This document shows, in pieces, positions 1 to 7,032 of a stretch of 15,311 nt of DNA; position 1 is the stretch's first letter; every line of letters begins with the position of its first letter. Below the pieces are notes generated by a model. It had not been told where the DNA came from. It did not search any database and saw nothing but the letters and a program-made list of their open reading frames with translations. The position numbers were made by a program, and so were the translations under genes. The stretch is from Sphingomonadales bacterium UBA7473 (GTDB lineage: Bacteria; Pseudomonadota; Alphaproteobacteria; Sphingomonadales; Sphingomonadaceae): NCBI GenBank assembly GCA_002478575.1, contig DLOX01000058.1, positions 197-15,507 of the forward strand. The letters run 5' to 3'.

Positions 1-989
1 GTGCCGTCGATCACGCGCTTCTTGATGCCCTGCATGATCCCGGCGAGGCGGAAGAAATTATAGGCGAAATACCAGTTGAGATCAGGGATGCTGTCACGCC
101 CCGTCGCGGCGCAGTAACGGGCAACAACCTCATCAAGCTCAGGAATGCCAAGCGCCGCTCGGTCCAGATCTTGAACGCCGGAACGACCGCCATTGTCCGT
201 TACCCAAGCCATGGCGACATAGGTGAAGTCAGCCAGCGGATCGCCAAGCGTCCCCAACTCCCAATCCAGCACTGCCAAGACCTTGGGCTCATTGGCCGCA
301 AATATCATATTGTCGATGCGGTAATCGCCATGGACGACGCTGGTGCGGGTCTGTTCAGGCAAAGTCGCCGGGAGCCACTCGATCAGCCGCTCCATTTCCG
401 GCATCACTTCCGTTTCTGACAAGCGATATTGCTTGGTCCAGCGATCGACTTGCCGCCCGAAATAATTGCCCGGCTTGCCATAGTCGCTAAGGCCCGCTGC
501 TTCGACATCGACACCATGAAGCGCCGCCAAAGTATCGATCATCGCAAAATAAGTCGCGCGGCGTTCTTCCGGATTGGAGCCGGGCATTGCCCCATCCCAA
601 ATGGTGCGCCCTTCCACCATATCCATGATGTAGAACCAGCTGCCGATCACGCTGTCGTCGGTGCACAGGCCAAAAGGCTTCGCAACGGGGTAACCGGTCG
701 GATAAAGCCCCGCGATCACCTTATACTCGCGGTCCACGGCATGGGCAGAGGGCAGCAAAGGCCCAAAGGGTTTGCGCCGCAGCACATAGTTGCCGCTTTT
801 CGCGACAATCTTGTATGTCGGGTTGGATTGGCCTCCTGCAAATTTGCGGACTTCTATTGGCCCTTCAAAGCCCGCGACATTTTCCGCCATCCACGCCATC
901 AGATTGGCATCGTTGAGCGCGTCTGCCCCTTCGGCAAGCGTGGTACCAGAAAAAAGCTCTTGCGCATTTAAGGGCGTCGCGTTGGTCAT
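1..989 (-). CDS. APH/ACAD11-type phosphotransferase (3' end outside window)
   Basis: Kinase-fold protein of the aminoglycoside phosphotransferase superfamily. It is most like the N-terminal kinase domain of animal ACAD10/ACAD11 and the separate bacterial proteins found beside acyl-CoA dehydrogenases. 329 complete codons are visible; the C-terminus lies beyond base 1. Seen in the translation: an N-lobe segment AGGQSNPTYK (51-60), a strand YVLRRKP (68-74) with a candidate nucleotide-binding Lys73, the Brenner motif HGDYRIDN (220-227) with putative catalytic Asp222, and LDWELGTLGDP (241-251) with putative Mg-binding Asp242. All kinase motifs are intact, so it should be active. The ATG at 989 overlaps the TGA of the upstream alcohol dehydrogenase gene as ATGA, which indicates translational coupling; no clear Shine-Dalgarno is visible. 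Family knowledge: LvaA and ACAD10/11 kinases phosphorylate the 4-hydroxyl of hydroxyacyl-CoAs. A hydroxyacyl-CoA substrate here is inference. Antibiotic resistance is unlikely in this context. Confidence 0.88.
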   Translation of the reverse strand, partial: MTNATPLNAQELFSGTTLAEGADALNDANLMAWMAENVAGFEGPIEVRKFAGGQSNPTYKIVAKSGNYVLRRKPFGPLLPSAHAVDREYKVIAGLYPTGYPVAKPFGLCTDDSVIGSWFYIMDMVEGRTIWDGAMPGSNPEERRATYFAMIDTLAALHGVDVEAAGLSDYGKPGNYFGRQVDRWTKQYRLSETEVMPEMERLIEWLPATLPEQTRTSVVHGDYRIDNMIFAANEPKVLAVLDWELGTLGDPLADFTYVAMAWVTDNGGRSGVQDLDRAALGIPELDEVVARYCAATGRDSIPDLNWYFAYNFFRLAGIMQGIKKRVIDG

Positions 990-2074
990 TGCCCAAACAC
1001 GATCACCGAACGTGCGGAATCGCCCTTCTTCATTTTCTCAAAGCCATCATTGATCGCCGACAGAGGAATCGTTTCTGCAATGATCGAATCCAGATCGAGC
1101 AAACCGCGCATGTAGAAATCCACCAGCCGCGGCAGATCGACAGGGAAGCGATTGCCGCCCATCAGGCCGCCTTGCAGCTTTTTTCCGCCCAGCAAATCAA
1201 ACGCGCCAAGGCTGACGCGTTCGGTCATCGGCATCATGCCCAAGATCGTCGCTGTGCCGCCACGGCGAAGAACGCTCACGGCAAGCGAAGCAGAGGCCGG
1301 GCGCCCCACCGCTTCAATGGCATGGTCGACGCCACCTTTGGTCATTTCGACTATGGTCGCCGCTGCGCCATCCGCCATCGGGTCAATGACATCCGTTGCG
1401 CCCAATTTCTTGGCCAACTCCCGCTTCTCAGGGATCGGGTCTGCCGCGATGATCCGGCCAGCGCCCGCGATCTTGGCGGCATTGATTGTCGCCAAGCCAA
1501 CCCCGCCGCAGCCAACCACCGCAACGGTCTCACCGGGCGTCAGGTTGCACGTGTTGAAAATCGCCCCTGCCCCGGTCGTAACCGCACAGCCAAGCACTGC
1601 TGCACGATCAAGCGGCATATCCGGATTGATCGCAACACAAGCATGTTCATGCACCAGCATTTGCTCAGCAAAGGCAGACAGATTGAGCATTTGATTGACG
1701 ACGGTGCCATCCCCGCGGCGGATGCGAGGCTCTGCGCCCGCTTGCCGCCGCGTGTCTGCCCCCATGCACAATGACATGCGGCCTGTGACGCAAAACTCAC
1801 AATGCCCGCAGAAGGCGGAGAGGCAGGTGACAACAGCGTCCCCCACCTTCACTGTGCGCACTTCACTGCCCACCGCTTCCACAATCCCGGCCGCTTCATG
1901 CCCCGGAATGCAGGGCATGGCGTGGGGATAATGGCCATCAATGAAGTGAAGGTCCGAATGGCACAGCCCACAGGCTGCCGTGCGGATCAGCACTTCATGC
2001 GGTCCGGGGTTGGAGATCACCAGCTCCTCAATCTCGAGCGGCTGGCCGGCTTGGATGAGGACCGCGGCTTTCAT
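986..2074 (-). CDS. Zn-dependent medium-chain alcohol dehydrogenase
   Basis: A 362-residue MDR-superfamily NAD-dependent alcohol dehydrogenase, expected to be cytosolic and to interconvert an alcohol and an aldehyde or ketone. Catalytic zinc ligands are visible as GLCHSD (Cys38), PGHEAAG (His59-Glu60) and LGCAVTTG (Cys163). The structural zinc lobe is complete: Cys89, Cys92, Cys95 and Cys103. The Rossmann motif is GCGGVG (188-193), and Asp212 at the end of the second strand favours NAD over NADP. Length is normal for the family. The start at 2074 overlaps the stop of the upstream acyl-CoA dehydrogenase gene by four bases (ATGA), and its own stop overlaps the phosphotransferase start in the same way, so the three are almost certainly co-translated. 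No clear ribosome binding site precedes it, consistent with coupling. It might supply or remove a hydroxyl on the substrate handled by its neighbours; the substrate is unknown. Confidence 0.9.
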   Translation of the reverse strand: MKAAVLIQAGQPLEIEELVISNPGPHEVLIRTAACGLCHSDLHFIDGHYPHAMPCIPGHEAAGIVEAVGSEVRTVKVGDAVVTCLSAFCGHCEFCVTGRMSLCMGADTRRQAGAEPRIRRGDGTVVNQMLNLSAFAEQMLVHEHACVAINPDMPLDRAAVLGCAVTTGAGAIFNTCNLTPGETVAVVGCGGVGLATINAAKIAGAGRIIAADPIPEKRELAKKLGATDVIDPMADGAAATIVEMTKGGVDHAIEAVGRPASASLAVSVLRRGGTATILGMMPMTERVSLGAFDLLGGKKLQGGLMGGNRFPVDLPRLVDFYMRGLLDLDSIIAETIPLSAINDGFEKMKKGDSARSVIVFGQ

Positions 2075-3357
2075 CGTGTCGCAGCCATATCGCCGGATGA
2101 CATGGAGTTGTGCCCCTTCATCCCGCCATATTTGCCAAGCTCCAACCGTGCGATGGCACGGGCGTGAACTTCATCAGGACCATCGGCGAGACGCAACGTC
2201 CGTTGATGCGCATAGGCAGAAGCCAGACCAAAATCTTCTGACACGCCGCCACCGCCATGGGCTTGGATCGCATCATCGATGATCTTCAAGGCCATGTTAG
2301 GCGCTTGAACCTTGATCATCGCGATTTCACCGGCAGCCGCTTTATTGCCGACCGTGTCCATCATCTGCGCGGCCTTGAGGCAAAGCAAACGCGTCATTTC
2401 GATATCGATCCGGGCACGCGCAATCCGCTCATGCCAAACGCTATGTTCGGCAATGGTCTTGCCGAAAGCGACGCGGGTCGTCAGACGACGGCACATTTTC
2501 TCAAGCGCTTCTTCAGCAACGCCAATGGTGCGCATGCAGTGATGAATGCGGCCTGGCCCAAGGCGGCCTTGTGCAATCTCAAACCCGCGCCCTTCGCCGA
2601 GCAGCACATTGTCCACAGGAACGCGAACATCCTTCAGTTCCACCTCCATATGGCCGTGCGGGGCATCATCATAGCCGAACACCGGCAAGTGGCGGAGAAT
2701 GTTCACGCCGGGTGCGTCCATAGGAACAAGCACCTGCGATTGCTGCTGATGCCGCTGCGCGCCGGTGTCCGTCTTGCCCATCACAATCGCGATTTTGCAG
2801 CGCGGATCGCCAAGGCCCGATGACCACCATTTGCGGCCATTGATCACATATTCATCGCCTTCGCGGCGCATTTCGGTTTGGATATTGGTTGCATCAGACG
2901 AGGCGACGGCAGGCTCTGTCATCAAAAAAGCCGAACGGATTTCACCGTTCATCAGCGGGATCATCCAGCGCTGCTTTTGCTCAGCCGTGCCATAGCGATG
3001 GAAGACTTCCATATTGCCAGTGTCAGGCGCGGAGCAGTTGAACACTTCAGATGCAAAGCCAACGCGGCCCATTTCTTCAGCGCACAACGCATATTCGATA
3101 TTGGTGAGCTGAGGCCCTTCAAATTCGACGCTATGATCAAGATGATGGTTGGCACCTTGGGGCGGCATGAACAGATTCCAAAGGCCAACGGCTTTCGCTT
3201 TGGCTTTCTCTTCTTCAACGACCTGGAGAACCTTCCAACGCTCGCCGGTATCCATTTCCTTCTTATAATCGGCCATGCGGGGGCGAAGATGCGTATCAAT
3301 GTGCGTCTTGATGCGATCGCGCCAATAGGTTTCGCGCTCTGTGAAGGTGAAATCCAT
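2071..3357 (-). CDS. Acyl-CoA dehydrogenase, ACAD10/ACAD11 type
   Basis: A 428-residue flavoprotein with the full acyl-CoA dehydrogenase fold. Visible signatures are the FAD/substrate segment LMTEPAVASSDATN (145-158), WWSSGLGDPR (177-186), the family-typical GPGRIHHCMR (267-276), the subunit-interface Arg/Phe region RVAFGK (295-300) and AHGGGGVSED (366-375). At the position of the classical C-terminal catalytic Glu (YEGT in medium-chain enzymes) it reads LADGPDE, so Asp392 appears to replace Glu. That pattern is typical of ACAD10/11 and related bacterial enzymes. The start at 3357 has a purine-rich GAGAGG about ten bases upstream. A 71-base gap separates it from the transporter gene and holds a dyad operator, so an internal promoter is likely. 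Being next to an APH-type kinase reproduces the two halves of ACAD11. Inference: it acts on a hydroxy- or phosphoacyl-CoA rather than a plain fatty acyl-CoA. Confidence 0.92.
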   Translation of the reverse strand: MDFTFTERETYWRDRIKTHIDTHLRPRMADYKKEMDTGERWKVLQVVEEEKAKAKAVGLWNLFMPPQGANHHLDHSVEFEGPQLTNIEYALCAEEMGRVGFASEVFNCSAPDTGNMEVFHRYGTAEQKQRWMIPLMNGEIRSAFLMTEPAVASSDATNIQTEMRREGDEYVINGRKWWSSGLGDPRCKIAIVMGKTDTGAQRHQQQSQVLVPMDAPGVNILRHLPVFGYDDAPHGHMEVELKDVRVPVDNVLLGEGRGFEIAQGRLGPGRIHHCMRTIGVAEEALEKMCRRLTTRVAFGKTIAEHSVWHERIARARIDIEMTRLLCLKAAQMMDTVGNKAAAGEIAMIKVQAPNMALKIIDDAIQAHGGGGVSEDFGLASAYAHQRTLRLADGPDEVHARAIARLELGKYGGMKGHNSMSSGDMAATR

Positions 3358-3381
3358 GTTGAGTCGGTCCTCTCTTTGTCT

Positions 3382-3398
3382 CTTTACGTGAACGTCAA
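3382..3398 (-). promoter_or_regulatory. Putative operator upstream of ACAD11-type gene
   Basis: Read on the minus strand, TTGACGTTCACGTAAAG is an imperfect dyad (TTGACGT against TTTACGT half-sites) ending 24 bases before the ATG at 3357. It matches 14 of 17 positions of a dyad in the same orientation upstream of the plus-strand acyl-CoA dehydrogenase at 5869. It broadly resembles operators of regulators of acyl-CoA or branched-chain catabolism such as LiuR (MerR family), but the regulator cannot be assigned. I see no convincing -10 at the normal distance if TTGACG were a -35. Confidence 0.5.
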
Positions 3399-3428
3399 TG
3401 GCGAGCCGCGCAGGCTTTGGCTAGTCCC

Positions 3429-4865
3429 TTATGATGGCTTTTGGCCTGCTAAAATGCGCAGGCGTTCTTCATGATCCGCTTCGCCCAGCGGAAAGCGCAG
3501 GAAGATGAGAACGGAGCAGATCACGAAGAAGCCCGTTAGGCAGATGAAAGCCAAAACCAACCGTTCAATAACAGCAGGATCTACTTGGCCAGGCACGGCA
3601 TGTTGTGGAAAGCCAACGGCGGTGATGAGCGATCCCGCAGCAAAGGTCCCGATGCCCGTCACACATTTCTGCATGAAGAGATTGCCCGCGAAAAACAGCC
3701 CTTCTTCGCGCTGCCCTGTCTTCATTTCCGAATCTTCAATGACATCGGCCAGCATCGATCCGACAAGGATCATGGGGCAAATGCCGAGACCCGTCGAGAT
3801 CGTCATTAACGCAAAGAAGAGGGGAAGCGTGATCGGATCGCCATTGACGGGGAACAGTTCAAGATAGCGCAAGATATAGGGGGTGAGGAAGAATATGACG
3901 GCCGCGAACGCAAAAAAGGCGGCGGCCCTTTTCTTTCCGAACCTACGCGACGCGATAGGCGCGACGAAGAAAGCCAGCACAACGCCGAGCAACAATGAGA
4001 CCGGCCAAGCGGCAAAGGCCAATCTTGGGAATTCCCAAACATAGTTCTGCATGTAAGTGCTGGTCGCAAAGTTGAGGCCTTGGTTGGCATAGGCGAAAAT
4101 GCCCGCAGCCATCAGCGTCAAGAAGGCCTTGTTGTTCAGCGTGCCTGCTATTGCTTTGAGCTCTTCTCCCAATGGTCGCTTTGGTGGCAATCGCTCGGGC
4201 CGCTTCGCCATGCGCTTGTGGGTGCCAACGGCTGCCACAAACACGGCCGTGCACATCATGATTACGCCGGTCCAGGCATAAGCATCATAGCCTTCGCGTC
4301 GCAGCAACCCCTTAGGTTGTTCAGGCGTTGGAGCTAAGAAAACCGCATAGGCAAGCCACAAGATGATCAGCCCACCAACCCAGCCGAAGAGGAAACGATA
4401 ACGGATCACATCCGTCCGCTCGTGATAGTCCGCCGTCAATTCGGGGAGCATGGCAATCGATGGCACTTCATTCATCGCAATTGCGCTGCGCACAAGGATC
4501 GCGGACAGCGTCAGAAACACGAGAATCCCTGTCTGGCTCCACTCAGGGGGATGCCAGAGCAGGAACCAAGACAGACCAACCGGGATGATCGAAGCGTAAA
4601 TCCACGGATGTCGTCGCCCCCAGCTGCTGTTTGTCCGATCGCTCAAATGGCCAATGACCGGATCGATAAACGCATCAATGATGAGCGCAATCATCACCGC
4701 CAGCCCGACCAAATCGGCGGGCAGGCCAATGACTTGATTGTAAAAGATCAGGAGGAAAACGGAAAAGCCATTATCCTTAATTCCATAAGCGATGGCACCA
4801 AAACCAAACGCCAGTTTGATTTTCATCGGAACCTTGGCGTCTGGCGTGGTGTCAGGGATGCTCAT
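3429..4865 (-). CDS. MFS transporter, GPH cation-symporter family
   Basis: A 478-residue polytopic inner-membrane protein with about twelve hydrophobic segments. The sequence IIDAFIDPVIGHLSDRT (62-78) followed by WGRRHPW (82-88) is the loop 2-3 signature of the glycoside-pentoside-hexuronide:cation symporters (MelB relatives). Asp64 and Asp68 line up with the two Asp residues of the MelB cation site, while the intervening Asn of MelB is Ile67 here. That fits proton or altered cation coupling, which is inference. The start ATG at 4865 overlaps the stop of the SDR gene (ATGA), so it is coupled to that gene. Its stop is followed by 71 bases before the acyl-CoA dehydrogenase. Sugar transport is the family's classical role, but the context of acyl-CoA enzymes suggests an organic acid, alcohol or terpenoid/steroid-like substrate. 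The actual substrate is not readable. Confidence 0.85.
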   Translation of the reverse strand: MSIPDTTPDAKVPMKIKLAFGFGAIAYGIKDNGFSVFLLIFYNQVIGLPADLVGLAVMIALIIDAFIDPVIGHLSDRTNSSWGRRHPWIYASIIPVGLSWFLLWHPPEWSQTGILVFLTLSAILVRSAIAMNEVPSIAMLPELTADYHERTDVIRYRFLFGWVGGLIILWLAYAVFLAPTPEQPKGLLRREGYDAYAWTGVIMMCTAVFVAAVGTHKRMAKRPERLPPKRPLGEELKAIAGTLNNKAFLTLMAAGIFAYANQGLNFATSTYMQNYVWEFPRLAFAAWPVSLLLGVVLAFFVAPIASRRFGKKRAAAFFAFAAVIFFLTPYILRYLELFPVNGDPITLPLFFALMTISTGLGICPMILVGSMLADVIEDSEMKTGQREEGLFFAGNLFMQKCVTGIGTFAAGSLITAVGFPQHAVPGQVDPAVIERLVLAFICLTGFFVICSVLIFLRFPLGEADHEERLRILAGQKPS

Positions 4866-5707
4866 CCTTGGGCTGCGTCCACAAAGGCTTGCAGGCTATC
4901 AAAGATGCCCGGCGCATCCTCATTCCAACTGGAAGGCTGCCCCGTCGTTATCCCGCCATCGACTACGAAATGGCTGCCGGTGATAAAGCCTGCCTCTTTG
5001 CTCGCCAAAAAGGCGACCATATTGGCGATGTCGTCTGGCTCACCGCCGCGTTTGACGGGCTGCGTATGTTTGGAAATCTCAAAGATGATCTGGTTGGCTT
5101 GTTCCTTCTTCTCTGGCGGCACATCAAGCGAGGAGGAGAAGATGTTGGTCTGAATGAAGCCCGGGCAGATCGCATTCATCCGGATATTGTGCCGGGCGAG
5201 GTCAGTCGCGCCGACTTTCGTCAAATGGATGACGCCGCATTTGGCAACCGCATAGGCGGTGGGCGAAAAGCCTGCCGAGATCCCAGCGATGCTGGCCGTG
5301 TTGACGATGGACGCCCCCTCCCGCCCGATCATATGGGGCACTGCATAGCGCACGCCCATGGCGACCGAACGGAGGAGCAGGTTCATCGTCCTGTCCCAGC
5401 CTTCAGCGTCAATTTCATCAATCTTTTCCCGCGCGCCACCAGCACCGGCATTGTTGAAGACGACATCAATGCCGCCTGTCTTTTCGGCAGCGAAATCCAT
5501 CAGGGCTTTGATGTCGTCGACCGAACAGACATCAGTCCTTTGAAAGAAGATTTTGCCGTTCGAGGTTTCGGCCAATTCCGCGCCGCCCACCTCATCAATG
5601 TCGCCTGCGATCACGGTTGCCCCTTCGCGGGCAAAAAGGAGGCATGTTGCTTTGCCGATTCCTGAAGCCGCACCTGTGATGACGGCAGTCTTGCCTGCGA
5701 ATCTCAT
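4862..5707 (-). CDS. SDR-family NAD-dependent dehydrogenase
   Basis: A 281-residue classical short-chain dehydrogenase. Seen: the cofactor motif TGAASGIG (11-18), Asp36 after the second strand (favours NAD), NNAG (85-88), catalytic Ser139 and the pair Tyr152/Lys156 in YAVAK, CPGFIQT (181-187), and a GSHFVVDGG C-terminal signature. About 25 residues follow VDGGIT, a modest C-terminal extension. The ATG at 5707 has GGAGAG upstream at good spacing on the minus strand. It is the first gene of the leftward operon, directly behind a divergent control region, and overlaps the transporter start by four bases. It probably oxidises a hydroxyl or reduces a ketone on the catabolic substrate or its CoA ester, a role like LvaD in levulinate catabolism. 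Annotation as a 3-oxoacyl-ACP reductase would be an over-call. Confidence 0.9.
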   Translation of the reverse strand: MRFAGKTAVITGAASGIGKATCLLFAREGATVIAGDIDEVGGAELAETSNGKIFFQRTDVCSVDDIKALMDFAAEKTGGIDVVFNNAGAGGAREKIDEIDAEGWDRTMNLLLRSVAMGVRYAVPHMIGREGASIVNTASIAGISAGFSPTAYAVAKCGVIHLTKVGATDLARHNIRMNAICPGFIQTNIFSSSLDVPPEKKEQANQIIFEISKHTQPVKRGGEPDDIANMVAFLASKEAGFITGSHFVVDGGITTGQPSSWNEDAPGIFDSLQAFVDAAQG

Positions 5708-5731
5708 GCTTCTCTCCGTTTTTATTTGCCA

Positions 5732-5762
5732 CCTATCCTGTGCGTTCCAGCGAGCATGTCAA
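5732..5762 (-). promoter_or_regulatory. Candidate promoter for the leftward SDR operon
   Basis: On the minus strand a perfect -35 hexamer TTGACA lies at 5762-5757. A weak -10-like GATAGG follows at 5737-5732, a spacing of 19 bases, which is long for sigma-70 but typical of MerR-type activated promoters. It lies 25 bases upstream of the SDR start codon. The spacer and the -35 lie within an inverted repeat. The -10 is poor, so this is tentative. Confidence 0.35.
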
Positions 5763-5767
5763 CGCAC
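5740..5767. repeat. Inverted repeat GTGCGTT / AACGCAC in the divergent control region
   Basis: GTGCGTT at 5740-5746 and its exact complement AACGCAC at 5761-5767 are separated by 14 bases. The right arm overlaps the TTGACA box of the candidate leftward promoter. A regulator site or a small stem are both possible. The divergent region 5708-5868 holds this, the candidate promoter and the 5803 operator. Confidence 0.45.
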
Positions 5768-5802
5768 TTCCATCTTCCGCTACGGCAAGGCGGGATGATA
5801 AG

Positions 5803-5819
5803 TTGACGCTTGCGTAAAG
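5803..5819 (+). promoter_or_regulatory. Putative operator upstream of the rightward acyl-CoA dehydrogenase operon
   Basis: TTGACGCTTGCGTAAAG differs from the minus-strand site at 3398-3382 at only three of 17 positions, all in the centre (positions 7, 9 and 10), and points toward the downstream gene in the same way. It ends 49 bases before the ATG at 5869. It is shared only by the two dehydrogenase transcription units, which suggests one regulator for both arms. Confidence 0.5.
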
Positions 5820-5856
5820 TGCGAGGCTGGCCATAAGAGCGTCCGACGATTTAGGT

Positions 5857-5861
5857 GGAGG
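5857..5861 (+). promoter_or_regulatory. Ribosome binding site deciding the start at 5869
   Basis: GGAGG ends seven bases before the ATG at 5869 but only four before the in-frame TTG at 5866. The ATG is therefore the better start and the protein begins MSDLETF. Confidence 0.7.
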
Positions 5862-5868
5862 AACCTTG

Positions 5869-7029
5869 ATGAGCGACCTTGAAACTTTCCGCGCCGAAGC
5901 CCGCGCTTGGCTCGAAGAAAATTGCCCAGCCGAAATGCGCACCCCTGCCCGCAGCGATGATGATGTCTGCTGGGGCGGGCGCAATTTTGTGTTCCAAAGC
6001 GAAGCGCAAAAGCAATGGATGGATCGATGCGCTGCCAAGGGCTATACTGTGCCCGATTGGCCAAAGGCTTATGGTGGCGCGGGGCTTTCTGCGGCTGAAA
6101 CCAAGGTGCTTCGTCAAGAAATGGCGCGTCTGGGCTGCCGCTCCCCTTTGAACAGTTTTGGCATATGGATGCTCGGACCCGCACTCTTGAAGTTCGGCAC
6201 TGAAGAGCAAAAGGTCCATTACCTCAACCAGATCGCACGCGGCGAAATCCGCTGGTGCCAAGGCTATTCAGAACCAGGCTCGGGCAGCGACTTGGTGTCG
6301 ATGCAAACCTTCGGCGAAGACAAAGGCGATCATTGGGTCGTCAATGGTCAGAAGATTTGGACCAGCTATGCCGACAAAGCTGATTGGATTTTCTGCCTCG
6401 TCCGCACCGACAAGACGAACAAATATCAAGGCATTTCATTCCTCTTGTTCGACATGACAACGCCGGGCGTGACAACCAAGCCAATCCTCCTGATCAGCGG
6501 CAGTTCGCCTTTCTGCGAAACCTTCTTCGACAATGTGGTTGTGCCCAAGGATCAGATCGTTGGCGAATTGAACCGCGGTTGGGATGTTGCCAAATATCTT
6601 CTCGGCCATGAGCGGGAGATGATTTCCGGCATGGGCGGCGATGGCGGCACATCAGCGATTGGCGGAGCATTCAAAGAGATGCTTGGCGAAGAGCCTGTGC
6701 TGCGCGCGCAAATGGCTTTGTTCGATGTCGATAATCTGGCCTTCCGTGCCCATGGCGAACGCTTCATGGATGAATGGAAGACGGGCAAAGCGCATCCGGC
6801 CTATTCCAACCTGATGAAATATGCAGGGACCGAACTCAACAAGCGCCGTCACGAACTGGTTATGGCCTTAGGAGGATCAGAAGCGCTGGAATGGGATAGT
6901 GAACGGACGCGCGGCGGGGCCAAGCCCCGCGCATGGCTCCGCACCAAAGCCAATAGCATTGAAGGCGGCACCAGCGAAGTGATGCTGAACGTCGTTGCCA
7001 AACGCATCCTCGAAATGCCCGGAGCTTAA
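5869..7029 (+). CDS. Acyl-CoA dehydrogenase, catalytic-type subunit
   Basis: A 386-residue acyl-CoA dehydrogenase. Seen: GYTVPDWPKAYGG (58-70), the FAD-side motif GYSEPGSGSDL (132-142), NGQKIWTSYA (159-168), and two candidate catalytic glutamates. Glu248 in LLGHERE sits at the isovaleryl-CoA dehydrogenase position, and Glu365 in SIEGGTSEV sits at the medium-chain position. It is the first gene of the rightward operon, and the next acyl-CoA dehydrogenase gene begins three bases after its stop. Tandem pairs of this kind (for example PimC/PimD and the FadE28/FadE29 type of steroid side-chain oxidation) form alpha2-beta2 heterotetramers. This subunit would supply the base, and its partner lacks it. 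Substrates in such families are ring-bearing, branched or dicarboxylic acyl-CoAs; which applies here is unknown. Confidence 0.9.
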   Translation: MSDLETFRAEARAWLEENCPAEMRTPARSDDDVCWGGRNFVFQSEAQKQWMDRCAAKGYTVPDWPKAYGGAGLSAAETKVLRQEMARLGCRSPLNSFGIWMLGPALLKFGTEEQKVHYLNQIARGEIRWCQGYSEPGSGSDLVSMQTFGEDKGDHWVVNGQKIWTSYADKADWIFCLVRTDKTNKYQGISFLLFDMTTPGVTTKPILLISGSSPFCETFFDNVVVPKDQIVGELNRGWDVAKYLLGHEREMISGMGGDGGTSAIGGAFKEMLGEEPVLRAQMALFDVDNLAFRAHGERFMDEWKTGKAHPAYSNLMKYAGTELNKRRHELVMALGGSEALEWDSERTRGGAKPRAWLRTKANSIEGGTSEVMLNVVAKRILEMPGA

Positions 7030-7032
7030 CCC

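Noticed and set aside
429..971. Plus-strand open frame of 180 codons at the left edge
   Set aside because: Antisense to the phosphotransferase, whose kinase motifs are intact and which joins the operon by an ATGA overlap.
1..989. Aminoglycoside resistance gene reading of the phosphotransferase
   Set aside because: The Brenner motif is shared across the superfamily. The AGGQSNPTYK and PFGPLLPSAHAV segments and the operon context match the ACAD11-associated branch.
989..1774. Plus-strand open frame of 261 codons opposite the alcohol dehydrogenase
   Set aside because: Antisense to an intact Zn-ADH, His/Arg-rich with no family features and no ribosome binding site of note.
5866..5868. TTG start for the rightward acyl-CoA dehydrogenase
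   Set aside because: The ATG three bases later has better spacing to GGAGG and is the preferred codon.
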